A stretch of DNA of 64,000 nucleotides from Dinoroseobacter shibae DFL 12 = DSM 16493 (GTDB lineage Bacteria > Pseudomonadota > Alphaproteobacteria > Rhodobacterales > Rhodobacteraceae): assembly GCF_000018145.1 (NCBI RefSeq), contig NC_009952.1, positions 1,240,001 to 1,304,000 of the forward strand. The letters run 5' to 3'. Each line of letters opens with the position of its first letter. Within the stretch, counting starts at the first letter, position 1. Below are positions 24,297-34,343 of the stretch, piece after piece. The position numbers were made by a program, and so were the translations under genes. The notes under the pieces are model-generated. The model searched no databases and was not told the origin of the DNA. It saw only the letters and a list, made by a program, of their open reading frames with translations.

Positions 24297-26852
24297 TCAG
24301 GCCGCGAGGATGCGGCCGACCATTTCGGTCACGTCCCGGGAGAGCCCCGGGGTCGCTGCAATACGCTCCAGCTCCATCTTGATCAGCCGTTGGCGGTTGG
24401 TGTCGTAGCGCCGCCAGCTGTCGAAGGCGGTGGTCATGCGCGCGGCGGTCTGCGGGTTGACCGGGTCGAGCCGGATCAGCCAGTCCGCCAGCAACTCATA
24501 GCCCTCGCCGCTGGGATTGTGGAACCCGGCGGCGTTCATGGTCAGCGCGCCGAGGGTGCTGCGAAAACGATTGGGGTTCTTCCAGTCGAAATCCGCATGC
24601 GCCGCGAGCGCCTTGCAGGCGCGCACGGCTTTCTCGGGCGGGGCGAGAGACACCTGTAGCGCGAACCACTTGTCCATCACCAGCCGGTCCTCGTGCCACT
24701 GCTCGTAGAAGGTGCCCACGGCGGCGCTGCCCTGGCCGATGATCAAAAGCGCCGAGAAGGCTGCCAGCTGTTCGGTCATGTTGTCGGCCGACAGGAACTG
24801 CGCCCGTGCCCGGTCGCCATTGTCGCGCTCGGACAGCAGGCGCAGGGCGGTGCCGCGCAGGGCGCGTCGGCCCGCGGCCTTGGCGTCGGGGGTATAGGGG
24901 CCGGGCACGGCCATGGTGTCGTAGAGCGCCGACAGGGTCGGCTCGGCATGGGCGGCGAAGGCGCGGGTCAGGGATTGGCGCGCGGCGTGGATCGCGTCGG
25001 GGTCCGGGGTCACGCCGCTGGCATGGAGGGTCTGGGCGAGATCGTCTTCGGACGGCAGCGCCAGGGCCAGCGCCCGGAAGGCGGGATCGAGGCTGCCGTC
25101 TCCGGCCACGGTGGTGAGCGCATCGAGGAAGGCCTCGGAGGGCGCGGTGTCCTCGGTTACCATGGCGATCAGGGTGGATTTGGCCAGGCTGCGCCCGGCC
25201 TCCCATTTGTTGAACGGGTCGGTGTCATGGGCCAGCAGCAGGAGCTGGTCGTCGCGGCTGACCTCGTGGCGCAGGATCACCGGGGCGGAGAAGCCGCGCA
25301 GGAGGGACGGGACGGGCCGCTCCGGCAGATCGTCGAAGCGGAAGGATTGGGTGCGCTCGGTCAGCTCCAGCGTGGTGGAGGGGGCGCGTTCGCGCCCGTC
25401 GCGTCCCAGCAGCCCGACCGTGACCGGGATCACCTGGGGCGCCTTGTCGGTCTGGCCGGGGGTATCGGGGGTTTCTTGCCGCAGGGTGAGGGTGTAGGTG
25501 CCGTCCGAGAAGGCCTCGGCCACGTCGAGGCGCGGAGTTCCGGCCTGGGAATACCACAGCTTGAACTGGCTCAGGTCGCGCCCCGTGGCGTCCTCGAACA
25601 CCGCGATCCAGTCCTCGATCGTGCAGGCCTGCCCATCGTGGCGGTCGAAATAGAGGTCGCAGCCTTTGCGATACGCCTCCGGCCCGATGAGAGTGCGCAG
25701 CATGCCGATCACCTCGGCTCCTTTTTCGTAGACCGTGGCGGTGTAGAAGTTGTTGATCTCGATATATTCCTCGGGGCGCACGGGGTGGGCCAGCGGGCCT
25801 GCATCCTCGCGGAACTGGCGGGCGCGCAGCATCAGCACGTCGTCGATCCGCTTGACCGCGTGGGAGCGCATGTCGCCGGAGAACTGCTGGTCCCGGAAGA
25901 CGGTCAGCCCTTCCTTGAGGCAGAGCTGGAACCAGTCGCGGCAGGTGATGCGGTTGCCGGTCCAGTTGTGGAAGTATTCATGCGCGATGATGCCCTCGAT
26001 CAGCTCGTAGTCGCGGTCGGTGGCGGTCTCGGGCGAGGCGAGCACATATTTGGAGTTGAAGATGTTCAGCCCCTTGTTCTCCATCGCGCCCATGTTGAAG
26101 TCGTCCACGGCGACGATCTGGAAGATGTCGAGGTCGTATTCGCGGCCGTATTCGGTTTCGTCCCAGCGCATGGAGCGTTTGAGCGCATCCATGGCGTAGG
26201 CGCATTTGCCCTCGTCGCCTGGGCGGACCCAGATCCTGAGCGCGATGTCGCGGCCCGACCGGGTGGTGAAGCTGTCGTCCACCGACACGAGGTCGCCGGC
26301 CACCAGGGCAAACAGGTAGGCGGGTTTGGGCCAGGGGTCGGTCCAGCGGCCGTGGCCGGTGGGGTTGCCGTTGGACAGCAGCACCGGGGTGGAGCCGTCC
26401 TCGGCCGCCAGGATGCGCACGTCGAAGGGGGCCATGACGTCCGGGCGGTCGGGATAGTAGGTGATCTTGCGGAAGCCCTCGGCCTCGCACTGGGTGCAAT
26501 ACATGCCCTTGGACATGTAGAGGCCTTCGAGGGCGGTGTTCTCGGCCGGCGCGATCTGGACCTCGCATTCCCAGGTGAAGGGGCCATCGGGCAGCAGGGC
26601 GGCGGGCACGGTCAGGCCCGTGGCGTCGGGGGTCACGGAGACCGGCGCGCCGTCGATCGCCGCGCGGATCAGCAGCAGGTCCTCGCCGTCGAGCCGCATG
26701 TCCGTGCCCGGTTGCAGGGGTGTCACCTTGAGCGTCGAGAGTACCCGGGTTGCCGTGGGGGCGAGGCTGAAGATCAGCTCCACATGGTCGATGCGGAACG
26801 GGTAGGGGGTGTAGTCGGCAAGGCGGATGGTCTGGGGGGCAGCGTCGCGCAT
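24297..26852 (-). CDS. pepN: Aminopeptidase N (M1 family)
   Basis: An 851-residue zinc aminopeptidase. The exopeptidase motif GAMEN is at residues 255-259 and the zinc motif HEYFH at 291-295, followed by the third ligand in LKEGLTVFRDQQF. The C-terminal alpha-helical domain is complete, ending in MVGRILAA. It matches the PepN subfamily in length (about 850-880). The start at 26852 (MRDAAPQTIRLADY) is chosen because homology begins there. PepN degrades peptides from cytosolic proteolysis. Confidence 0.96.
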   Translation of the reverse strand: MRDAAPQTIRLADYTPYPFRIDHVELIFSLAPTATRVLSTLKVTPLQPGTDMRLDGEDLLLIRAAIDGAPVSVTPDATGLTVPAALLPDGPFTWECEVQIAPAENTALEGLYMSKGMYCTQCEAEGFRKITYYPDRPDVMAPFDVRILAAEDGSTPVLLSNGNPTGHGRWTDPWPKPAYLFALVAGDLVSVDDSFTTRSGRDIALRIWVRPGDEGKCAYAMDALKRSMRWDETEYGREYDLDIFQIVAVDDFNMGAMENKGLNIFNSKYVLASPETATDRDYELIEGIIAHEYFHNWTGNRITCRDWFQLCLKEGLTVFRDQQFSGDMRSHAVKRIDDVLMLRARQFREDAGPLAHPVRPEEYIEINNFYTATVYEKGAEVIGMLRTLIGPEAYRKGCDLYFDRHDGQACTIEDWIAVFEDATGRDLSQFKLWYSQAGTPRLDVAEAFSDGTYTLTLRQETPDTPGQTDKAPQVIPVTVGLLGRDGRERAPSTTLELTERTQSFRFDDLPERPVPSLLRGFSAPVILRHEVSRDDQLLLLAHDTDPFNKWEAGRSLAKSTLIAMVTEDTAPSEAFLDALTTVAGDGSLDPAFRALALALPSEDDLAQTLHASGVTPDPDAIHAARQSLTRAFAAHAEPTLSALYDTMAVPGPYTPDAKAAGRRALRGTALRLLSERDNGDRARAQFLSADNMTEQLAAFSALLIIGQGSAAVGTFYEQWHEDRLVMDKWFALQVSLAPPEKAVRACKALAAHADFDWKNPNRFRSTLGALTMNAAGFHNPSGEGYELLADWLIRLDPVNPQTAARMTTAFDSWRRYDTNRQRLIKMELERIAATPGLSRDVTEMVGRILAA

Positions 26853-27059
26853 GGGGGATCCTCGTGTGGATTTGGCAGCAGACTGCGAGGTTTCGCGGGG
26901 AATGGCCAGAGGCAGGCGGGCCGTGCAGGTGCGGATTCGGGATTTCCGAGGGTGATGGGGAGGTTTGGGCGGTGTGATTTCGCGCGCCGGGCACAGAGGG
27001 GGCTTGAGTGCGCGCGGGGCAGGTGAGAACATAGAGCGAACACGCGAGTCGGGACGGGC

Positions 27060-27575
27060 ATGACACTGCAAGAGATCATGGCGTTGCATCTGGTCAATCT
27101 CGCCTTCGCGCGGGATCGGGCGGGGCGGATCTGCGTGGCCGGGACCGCTGCGCCCTGGCTGACACCGGAGTTGCGCGGGCGGGCGCAGGCGCTGGCGGCG
27201 GCGGGGGAGTTTGTCGCCCTGGAAGCGATGCTGGCGCGCAGCGTCTGGCGGTATTCCGGCAAGCTGGGCGGGGTGGCGCGGAACGCGGGCGTCGATTTCC
27301 TGCTGCGCGACACCTGTGCGGAGTTGGGGCCTGCGGCGGCGAACGGGGTGTTGCAGCGCGCGCTGGGCGTGGCGGTGGACGGGCGGCTCGGCGCGGAGGT
27401 GCGCGCGGTTCTGGCCGGGGCGGAGGTGGAGCCTGCGCCGCTCTTGCGCGCACTGGATGCGGCCCGACGGGCGGCGGGGTCGGATGCGGGGCGGGCGCGG
27501 GCGGCGGTGCGGCTGGCGCAGGCCTTCGCCCCGCGCGCCACGGCGCGACCCTTGACCGCCGTCGCGGCAGGCTAG
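27060..27575 (+). CDS. Hypothetical alpha-helical protein
   Basis: A 171-residue alanine- and arginine-rich protein with no recognised domain. It begins MTLQEIMALHLVNLAFARDR and contains a WRYSGKLGGVARNAGVDF stretch that looks ordered. It is divergent from pepN and ends 10 bases before the photolyase start, so it may be co-transcribed with it. I cannot assign a function. The GC-skewed codon use matches real genes here. Confidence 0.6.
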   Translation: MTLQEIMALHLVNLAFARDRAGRICVAGTAAPWLTPELRGRAQALAAAGEFVALEAMLARSVWRYSGKLGGVARNAGVDFLLRDTCAELGPAAANGVLQRALGVAVDGRLGAEVRAVLAGAEVEPAPLLRALDAARRAAGSDAGRARAAVRLAQAFAPRATARPLTAVAAG

Positions 27576-27585
27576 GTTTTCGCCG

Positions 27586-29130
27586 GTGACCGATCCCGCC
27601 CCCATCCTTGTCTGGTTCAAGCGCGACCTGCGCGTGGCCGATCACCCGGCGCTGGCGCGGGCGGCCGCACTTGGGCCTGTCCTGCCGGTTTACATCGTGG
27701 AGCCGGAGTATTGGCAGCTTCGGGACGTCTCGGCGCGGCAGTGGGCGTTCACGCGGGAATGTGTGGCGGACCTGTCGCGGGAGCTTGCGGCGCTGGGCGC
27801 GCCCTTGCGGATCGAGACCGGAGAGGCGGTCGCGGTGCTGGAGCGGCTGCGCGCCGCGCACGGGATCACCCTGATGATCAGCCATGAGGAGATCGGCAAT
27901 GGCTGGACCTATGCCCGCGACCGGGCAGTGGCCGATTGGGCGCGGGCGCAGGGCGTGGCCTGGGAGGAGTTGGCGCAATCCGGGGTCGTGCGGCGGCTGA
28001 ACGGGCGGGACGGCTGGGCGCGTACGCGGGACCGGTTCATGGCACAGCCGCAGGTGGCGGTGCCCGTGCTGCGCGGTGTCGACGGCGGGGGCGGGGCCTT
28101 GCCCGATGCGGCCGCGCTGGGCCTTGCCGACGATCCCTGCCCGGGGCGGCAGCGCGGCGGGCGGGATGAGGCCTTGTCCCTGTTGGGCGGGTTTCTGACC
28201 GAGCGGGGCCGGACCTACCGCGCGGCGATGGCCAATCCGCTGGACGGGGCGGAAGCGTGCTCGCGCCTGTCGCCGCACCTGGCGCTCGGCACCCTGTCGG
28301 GGCGGGAGGCGGTTCAGGCGGCGGCAATGCGCAAGGCCGAGGTGAAGGGCACGCGGGACGGCTGGATCGGGGCGATGAAGAGCTTCGAGGCGCGGCTCGC
28401 CTGGCGCGATCACTTCATGCAGAAGCTGGAGGATGCGCCGCGGCTGGAGCATGCGTGCCTCCATTCGGCTTATGAGGGGTTGCGGCCCGCGGTGCCGGAC
28501 CCGGTGCGGCTGGGGGCCTGGGCCAAGGGGGAGACGGGATTGCCCTTCGTCGATGCCTGCATGCGGTCGCTGATCGCCACGGGGTGGCTGAATTTTCGGG
28601 CGCGCGCGATGCTGGTGGCGGTGGCGTCCTATCACCTGTGGCTGGATTGGCGCGCCTCCGGCACGATCCTGGGGCGGTATTTCACCGATTTCGAGCCGGG
28701 GATTCACTGGCCGCAGGTGCAGATGCAGTCGGGCACCACGGGGATGAACACGGTGCGGATCTACAACCCGGTCAAGCAGGGGCATGACAACGACCCCGAG
28801 GGCGTGTTCACCCGCCGCTGGCTGCCGGAACTGGCGGAAGTTCCGGACCGGTACCTGCAGGAGCCCTGGCGCTGGGAGGGGGCGGACAGCGTGCTGAACC
28901 GGACCTATCCCGCGCCGATCGTGGAGCCCAAGGCCGCGGCGGCAGCGGCCCGCGACAAGGTCTGGGCCGTGCGGCGCGGAGAGGCGTTTCGCAGCGAGGC
29001 CGCCCGGGTGGTCGAAAAGCACGCCAGCCGGAAGGACGCGCAGGGGCGGTTCGTCAATGACCGCGCCCCGCGCAAGACCCGCCGCCGGGCGCCGAAGGCC
29101 CCGCCGGGGCAGATGAGCCTCGACCTGTGA
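27586..29130 (+). CDS. phrB: Photolyase/cryptochrome family protein
   Basis: A 514-residue flavoprotein. The N-terminal antenna-type domain begins [17 protein letters not shown] (residues about 7-23). The C-terminal FAD-binding domain shows [36 protein letters not shown] and [13 protein letters not shown]. The family repairs UV-induced pyrimidine dimers with blue light or acts as a photoreceptor. The C-terminal lysine/arginine tail is a little longer than in E. coli PhrB. The start is GTG at 27586. Its stop overlaps the DUF2256 gene by one base. Confidence 0.9.
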   Translation: MTDPAPILVWFKRDLRVADHPALARAAALGPVLPVYIVEPEYWQLRDVSARQWAFTRECVADLSRELAALGAPLRIETGEAVAVLERLRAAHGITLMISHEEIGNGWTYARDRAVADWARAQGVAWEELAQSGVVRRLNGRDGWARTRDRFMAQPQVAVPVLRGVDGGGGALPDAAALGLADDPCPGRQRGGRDEALSLLGGFLTERGRTYRAAMANPLDGAEACSRLSPHLALGTLSGREAVQAAAMRKAEVKGTRDGWIGAMKSFEARLAWRDHFMQKLEDAPRLEHACLHSAYEGLRPAVPDPVRLGAWAKGETGLPFVDACMRSLIATGWLNFRARAMLVAVASYHLWLDWRASGTILGRYFTDFEPGIHWPQVQMQSGTTGMNTVRIYNPVKQGHDNDPEGVFTRRWLPELAEVPDRYLQEPWRWEGADSVLNRTYPAPIVEPKAAAAAARDKVWAVRRGEAFRSEAARVVEKHASRKDAQGRFVNDRAPRKTRRRAPKAPPGQMSLDL

Positions 29131-29306
29131 TGGGGCGGATGCGCAAGAAATCCGACCTGCCGACCAAGACGTGTGTTTCTTGCGGTTTGCCCTTCGCCTG
29201 GCGCAAGAAATGGGCGCGGGATTGGGAGGCCGTGAAATATTGCTCCGACCGCTGCCGCCGGGCCGGGGCCGCCCCGGTTTCAGGCAAGGCGCAATCCAAA
29301 CCGTAA
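29130..29306 (+). CDS. DUF2256 small cysteine-rich protein
   Basis: A 58-residue protein found by reading on from the photolyase stop, which it overlaps as TGATG. It contains two Cys pairs (CVSCG at residues 15-19 and YCSDRC at 37-42) on either side of [11 protein letters not shown], the hallmark of DUF2256. This probably forms a zinc ribbon. DUF2256 genes are commonly found beside photolyases or cryptochromes; the function is unknown. Its size makes it easy to miss in automatic annotation. Confidence 0.85.
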   Translation: MGRMRKKSDLPTKTCVSCGLPFAWRKKWARDWEAVKYCSDRCRRAGAAPVSGKAQSKP

Positions 29307-29473
29307 CAAAGTTGCGCGAAGGCGCAGTTTGCCGGGTCATGGTCCTTTTTTCCGACCAATTTTGCGAAGTCTTGTTGCCTATCGGAAACTTTTTCCCTAA
29401 TCCGTCCACCATCGCATACGACAGAATACAGGCCGCGCCCGGGTGCGGTCGGCCCCGACGAAGGAGTGACGGT
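29307..29473 (+). promoter_or_regulatory. glcB upstream region
   Basis: 167 AT-richer bases. TTTGCGAA is at 29361-29368 with TTGTTGCC just after, and GTTTGCC is near 29328. These recall the TTTG-type octamers in front of the ScfR-like regulator at 21.8 kb. The ribosome site AAGGAG (29461-29466) precedes the ATG at 29474. Confidence 0.4.
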
Positions 29474-31648
29474 ATGAAACGGGTAGAGCGCGCAGGTCTG
29501 CAGGTGGCCCCCGAGCTTGTGGAGTTCCTCGAAACGCAGGCGCTGCCGGGCACGGGTGTGACCGCGGCGGCGTTCTGGGAGGGGTTGTCGGCGCTGGTCC
29601 ATGAGGAAGGCCCGACCAACCGGGCGCTGCTGGCCAAGCGCACGGAGTTGCAGCGCAAGATCGATGCCTGGCATGTCGCGCGCAAGGGCCAGCCCCATGA
29701 CGCGGCGGCCTATGCGGCGTTCTTGCGCGAAATCGGCTACCTTGTGCCGGAGCCTGAGGATTTCGAGATCGACACCGCCAACGTGGATCCGGAGATCGCG
29801 ACCATTCCCGGCCCGCAGCTTGTCGTGCCGATCACCAATGCGCGCTATGCCCTGAACGCGGCGAATGCGCGCTGGGGGTCGCTCTATGACGCGCTTTACG
29901 GCACGGATGCCCTGGGCGATCTGCCGTCGGGCAAGGGGTTCGATCCCGAGCGCGGGGCGCGGGTGATGGCCTGGGCGCGGGATCACCTGGACCATGCGGC
30001 CCCGATTGCGGGCGTGTCCTGGGCGGATGTCACGCGGATCGACGTGGCCGATGGGGCGCTGGAGCTGGTGGCGGGCGATCTGCGCCCGCTGGTCGATCCG
30101 GCGCAATTCGCAGGCTACACCACGGGGCCTGCGGGCGATGTGACCTCGGTGCTGCTGCGCAAGAACGGGCTGCATCTGCGGGTGATGATCGACCCCACGA
30201 GCCGTATCGGCGCGGCGGATCCGGCGGGGATTTCCGACGTCATCATCGAGGCGGCGATCTCGGCCATCATGGATTGCGAGGACAGTGTCGCGGCGGTGGA
30301 TGCAGAGGACAAGGTGCTGGCCTATGGCAACTGGCTGGGCCTGATGAAGGGCGACTTGTCGCAAGAGGTGACCAAGGGCGGCAAGAGCTTCACCCGGGCG
30401 TTGGCCCGGGACGTGGTGGCGACCGCGCCCAATGGCGACCGGTTGGTGCTGAAGGGTCGGGCGCTGATGCTGGTGCGCAATGTCGGGCACCTGATGACCA
30501 ACCCGGCGATCCTGGATCGCGACGGGGCGGAGATCGGCGAGGGGCTGATGGATGCCATGGTCACCACGCTGATCGCCATGCACGATCTGGGCCGTGCGGG
30601 GGGCAACTCGGTCCACGGGTCGGTCTATGTGGTCAAGCCGAAGATGCACGGGCCCGAAGAGGTCGCCTTCACCGACCGGATCTTCACCCGGGTGGAGGCG
30701 GCGCTGGGGCTGCCGGCGAACACGGTCAAGATCGGGATCATGGACGAGGAGCGGCGCACGAGCGCGAACCTCAAGGCCTGCATCCATGCGGCCCGGTCGC
30801 GGGTGGCGTTCATCAACACGGGCTTCCTCGACCGCACGGGCGACGAGATCCACACTTCGATGGAGGCGGGGCCGGTCCTGCCCAAGGGCGAGATGAAGGG
30901 CACGGCCTGGATCGCGGCCTACGAGGATCGCAACGTGGATATCGGTCTGGCCTGCGGGCTCAAGGGTCGGGCGCAGATCGGCAAGGGCATGTGGGCGATG
31001 CCGGATTTGATGGCGGATATGCTGGAGGCCAAGATCGGGCACCCGATGTCGGGGGCGAACTGTGCCTGGGTGCCGTCGCCGACCGCGGCCACGCTGCACG
31101 CGACCCATTACCACAAGGTGGATGTGTTCGCGCGGCAGGACGAGATTGCCGCGGGCGGGGCGCGCGGGACGCTGGAGGACTTGCTGACCATTCCCTTGCT
31201 CGAAGGCCGCAGCCTGAGCGCGGCGGAGATTGCGGCGGAGGTCGAGAACAACGCGCAGGGCATTCTCGGCTATGTTGTGCGGTGGATCGACCAGGGGGTG
31301 GGCTGCTCCAAGGTGCCGGATATCCATGATGTGGGACTGATGGAGGACCGGGCGACCTGCCGGATCAGTTCGCAGGCGCTGGCCAACTGGCTGCATCACG
31401 GGATCGTCTCGGAAGAGCAGGTGATGGGGGCGCTGCGCAAGATGGCCGCGGTGGTCGATCAGCAGAACGCGGGCGATCCGGCTTACCGGCCCATGGCGCC
31501 CGGCTTCGACGGGATCGCGTTTGCGGCGGCCTGCGACCTGGTGTTCGCCGGGCGGGAGCAGCCTTCGGGCTATACCGAGCCGGTGCTGCATGCGCGGCGG
31601 CTGGAGCTGAAGGCCGCGCTGGTCGCGCCCGAGGCGCTCAGGGCCTGA
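29474..31648 (+). CDS. glcB: Malate synthase G
   Basis: A 724-residue malate synthase of the G type, condensing glyoxylate with acetyl-CoA to malate. Characteristic stretches are [33 protein letters not shown], the [17 protein letters not shown] segment and [14 protein letters not shown]. The length is as expected (about 720). The start at 29474 has AAGGAG seven bases upstream. It is followed by a GlcG-like gene. No isocitrate lyase is in the window; in this group glyoxylate can come from the ethylmalonyl-CoA pathway. Confidence 0.97.
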   Translation: MKRVERAGLQVAPELVEFLETQALPGTGVTAAAFWEGLSALVHEEGPTNRALLAKRTELQRKIDAWHVARKGQPHDAAAYAAFLREIGYLVPEPEDFEIDTANVDPEIATIPGPQLVVPITNARYALNAANARWGSLYDALYGTDALGDLPSGKGFDPERGARVMAWARDHLDHAAPIAGVSWADVTRIDVADGALELVAGDLRPLVDPAQFAGYTTGPAGDVTSVLLRKNGLHLRVMIDPTSRIGAADPAGISDVIIEAAISAIMDCEDSVAAVDAEDKVLAYGNWLGLMKGDLSQEVTKGGKSFTRALARDVVATAPNGDRLVLKGRALMLVRNVGHLMTNPAILDRDGAEIGEGLMDAMVTTLIAMHDLGRAGGNSVHGSVYVVKPKMHGPEEVAFTDRIFTRVEAALGLPANTVKIGIMDEERRTSANLKACIHAARSRVAFINTGFLDRTGDEIHTSMEAGPVLPKGEMKGTAWIAAYEDRNVDIGLACGLKGRAQIGKGMWAMPDLMADMLEAKIGHPMSGANCAWVPSPTAATLHATHYHKVDVFARQDEIAAGGARGTLEDLLTIPLLEGRSLSAAEIAAEVENNAQGILGYVVRWIDQGVGCSKVPDIHDVGLMEDRATCRISSQALANWLHHGIVSEEQVMGALRKMAAVVDQQNAGDPAYRPMAPGFDGIAFAAACDLVFAGREQPSGYTEPVLHARRLELKAALVAPEALRA

Positions 31649-31669
31649 CAGACCGCCCTTCGACCCAGA

Positions 31670-31696
31670 CGCAGGCCTTCGGGCCTGCGCCCATTT
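31670..31696 (+). terminator. Stem-loop after glcB
   Basis: CGCAGGCC (31670-31677), loop TTCG, GGCCTGCG (31682-31689), then CCCATTTT. An 8-bp stem with a stable UUCG tetraloop. The short T run suggests partial termination or attenuation before the next gene. Confidence 0.65.
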
Positions 31697-31731
31697 TGCG
31701 CGCGCCGCGCCTCAGCAGGAACAAACAGACC

Positions 31732-32154
31732 ATGATCAGCATTCGCAAAGCCCGCACCATCATCAAGAGCGCCCTGGCCAAGGGCAAGGAGATGGAGCTC
31801 AAGCCCCTCAGCGTCGTCGTTCTGGACGCGGGCGGCCACCCGATCGCCTTCGAGCGGGAGGATGGTGCCAGCCCCGGCCGGTTCGAGATCGCGCGCGGCA
31901 AGGCTTATGGCGCGGTCATGCTGGGCCTGCCGGGCTCGGCGCAGATGGCGCGGGCGGAAAACCAGGCCTATTTCATGGGGGCGATGAACGGCGCGTTCGG
32001 CGGCAAGGTCGTGCCGGTGCCGGGCGGGGTCCTCGTGAAGAACCGCAAGGGCGAGGTGATCGGCGCCGTGGGCGTAACTGGCGACACCTCGGAGAATGAT
32101 GCCGAGGCGGCCGTCGCGGGGATCGAGGCGGCGGGGCTCTTCGCTGACGCCTGA
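31732..32154 (+). CDS. GlcG/HbpS family heme-binding-like protein
   Basis: A 140-residue DUF336-type protein with the family core LSVVVLDAGGHPIAFERED, then FEIARGKAYGAVML and VIGAVGVTGDTSENDAEAA. GlcG proteins often accompany glc or other catabolic operons; HbpS relatives bind heme. No signal peptide is seen, so it is probably cytoplasmic. The start at 31732 is chosen from family length. Confidence 0.85.
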   Translation: MISIRKARTIIKSALAKGKEMELKPLSVVVLDAGGHPIAFEREDGASPGRFEIARGKAYGAVMLGLPGSAQMARAENQAYFMGAMNGAFGGKVVPVPGGVLVKNRKGEVIGAVGVTGDTSENDAEAAVAGIEAAGLFADA

Positions 32155-32259
32155 ACGGGCTGTGCGGTGCGCGCGGCCCGGTTGTGCGCGCCTGTCCCTC
32201 GACCCGGTCACGCATCTGTCATATATGCGGGGCAGGTACATGTTTCTCGCAGGATCCAA

Positions 32260-33039
32260 ATGTCGCGTCCGGTCGTCGGAATTATTGGCAACTCCTACCT
32301 GATCAATGACGAGTATCCGGCCCATGCCGGGGGCTCGATGAACTCCTGCGCGGTCAGCAAGGTGGCGGGCGCGATCCCGTTCATCGTGCCGACGGACCCG
32401 ACGCTGGTGAGCGTGGACGAGCTTCTGGAGGTTTGCGACGGTTTCGTGCTGACCGGGGCGCGGGCCAATGTGCATCCCGAGGAATACGGGCATCAACCCA
32501 CCGACAAGCATGGCGATTTCGACCGTGACCGTGACCGGATCACGCTGCCGCTGGTGCGGGCCTGTGTCGAGCGGGGCCAGCCGTTTCTCGGCATTTGCCG
32601 GGGGTTTCAGGAGGTCAACGTGGCCATGGGCGGCACGTTGCATCCGGAGATCCGCGAATTGCCGGGGCGGATCAATCACCGGATGCCGCCGGAGGGCACG
32701 CTGGAAGAGAAGTTCGAGATCCGCCAGACGGTGACGGTGTCGCCTGGTGGGCCGTTCGCGCGGGTGTTCGGCGCCACGCAGGTGCGCACCAACACCCTGC
32801 ACGGCCAGGGGATCATGGACCCCGGCACGCGGGTGGTCATCGACGGGCATGCGGAGGACGGCACACCGGAGGCGATCTACATCGCCGATGCGCCGGGCTT
32901 CACCCTGTCGGTGCAGTGGCATCCGGAGTGGAACGCGGATCGGGACCCGGTGTCGCGACCGCTCTTCACGGCATTTGGCGAAGCGGTGCGGGCCTGGGCC
33001 GATGGGCGCCGCCCGGTGGCGGTGGCACGGTCCGCCTAG
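32260..33039 (+). CDS. Gamma-glutamyl-gamma-aminobutyrate hydrolase family protein
   Basis: A 259-residue class I glutamine amidotransferase-like hydrolase of the PuuD group. The catalytic cysteine is C113 in GICRGFQE, and the catalytic His/Glu are in VQWHPEW. PuuD frees GABA from gamma-glutamyl-GABA in putrescine breakdown; other gamma-glutamyl amides are possible. There are no other putrescine genes nearby. It converges with kynU, and both TAG stops lie within the same CTAG (33036-33039). Confidence 0.85.
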   Translation: MSRPVVGIIGNSYLINDEYPAHAGGSMNSCAVSKVAGAIPFIVPTDPTLVSVDELLEVCDGFVLTGARANVHPEEYGHQPTDKHGDFDRDRDRITLPLVRACVERGQPFLGICRGFQEVNVAMGGTLHPEIRELPGRINHRMPPEGTLEEKFEIRQTVTVSPGGPFARVFGATQVRTNTLHGQGIMDPGTRVVIDGHAEDGTPEAIYIADAPGFTLSVQWHPEWNADRDPVSRPLFTAFGEAVRAWADGRRPVAVARSA

Positions 33040-34217
33040 GTCACCTTGTTGCGGGTGCGGTAGGCGGGATCGTCCCAGAGCCGCCCCTCGATCACCTGTG
33101 CGAAGCGCTCGATGGCCGTGTCGATGTCGCCCGCATCCAGGTAGAGCGGCGTGAGGCCGAAGCGCAGGATGTCCGGCGCGCGAAAATCCCCGATAACCCC
33201 TTGGGCGATCAGCGCCTGCACCATGGCGTAGCCGTTCGGGTGGGCGAAGGCGATCTGGCTGCCGCGCCGCGCGGGGTCCATCGGGGTGAGGCGGCGCAGA
33301 TCGGGGCAGACGGCCTCGAACCCCGTGGCCAGCCGGTCGGCCAGGACAATGGCGCGGGCATGCAGGGCCGCGATATCCACCCCGTCGAAGATGTCGAGCG
33401 CGGCGTCGAGCGCGGCCATTTGCAGAACCGGCGGGGTGCCGATGCGGAACCGGGCGCGTCCGGGGCCGGGGGCATAGTCCGGCGCGAAGTCGAAGGGCGC
33501 GGCGTGGCCGAGCCAGCCTGCGAGGATCGGGCGGGTGATTTCAGAATGATCGGGGCGGGCGTAGAAGAACGCGGGCGCCCCGGGCCCGCCATTGAGGTAC
33601 TTGTAGGTGCAGCCCGCGGCGAAATCCGCGTTGCAGCGTGTCAGCGCCACGGGCAGGGCACCGGCGGAATGGGCGAGATCCCACAGGGTCAGCGCGCCGA
33701 CCCCGTGGGCCTGGGCGGTAAGCGCGGCCATGTCGTGGCGCGCGCCGCTGCGGTAATCGACCTCGGTCAGCATCAGCACCGCCACCTCGTCGGTCAGGGC
33801 GGCGGGGATCTCGGTTGCGGGCAGGGCGCGCAGAACGTGACCTTGGCCGAGCGCGTCGATCAGGCCCTGGGCCATGTAGAGATCGGAGGGGAAGTTCCCG
33901 GCCTCGGTCAGGATCACCTTGCGCCCGGGCCGCAAAGAGAGCGCGGCGGCCAGGCCCTGGAACACGCGGATGGACAGCGTTTCGCCCACGGTCACCGTGC
34001 CGGGCGCCGCGCCGATCAGTGGCGCGATCCGGTCGCCGAGCCGGTCGGGCTGATCCATCCAGCCCGCCTCGTTCCAGCCGCGGATCAGCATCGCGCCCCA
34101 TTCCGCCTGCATTGCCCGAGCCACAGCGGCCTCTGCCCTGCGCGGCAGGGGGCCGAGCGAGTTGCCGTCGAGATAGATCACGCCCTCGGGCAGATCGAAT
34201 GCGTCGCGTCGCAGCAT
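33036..34217 (-). CDS. kynU: Kynureninase
   Basis: A 393-residue PLP enzyme that cleaves kynurenine to anthranilate and alanine. Typical features: the start LPEGVIYLDGNSLGPLPR, the WDLAHSAGALP cofactor region, and the Schiff-base lysine K206 in CTYKYLNGGPGAPAF. The C-terminal FRAPDILRFGLTPLYL matches the family. The ATG at 34217 has GGAGG eight bases upstream. No kynA or kynB is adjacent. It is divergent from the MBL-fold gene. Confidence 0.93.
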   Translation of the reverse strand: MLRRDAFDLPEGVIYLDGNSLGPLPRRAEAAVARAMQAEWGAMLIRGWNEAGWMDQPDRLGDRIAPLIGAAPGTVTVGETLSIRVFQGLAAALSLRPGRKVILTEAGNFPSDLYMAQGLIDALGQGHVLRALPATEIPAALTDEVAVLMLTEVDYRSGARHDMAALTAQAHGVGALTLWDLAHSAGALPVALTRCNADFAAGCTYKYLNGGPGAPAFFYARPDHSEITRPILAGWLGHAAPFDFAPDYAPGPGRARFRIGTPPVLQMAALDAALDIFDGVDIAALHARAIVLADRLATGFEAVCPDLRRLTPMDPARRGSQIAFAHPNGYAMVQALIAQGVIGDFRAPDILRFGLTPLYLDAGDIDTAIERFAQVIEGRLWDDPAYRTRNKVT

Positions 34218-34343
34218 GGGTGTGTCCTCCTGCAGGGGGCTGTGGCGCGATGGGGCGGCAAATGCAACCGGGGCGCAGCTGTGCGAATTGGCGCTGGACT
34301 TGATATTCACAAAATGGAATGTTTTTCGGGAGGAGGAAACATC

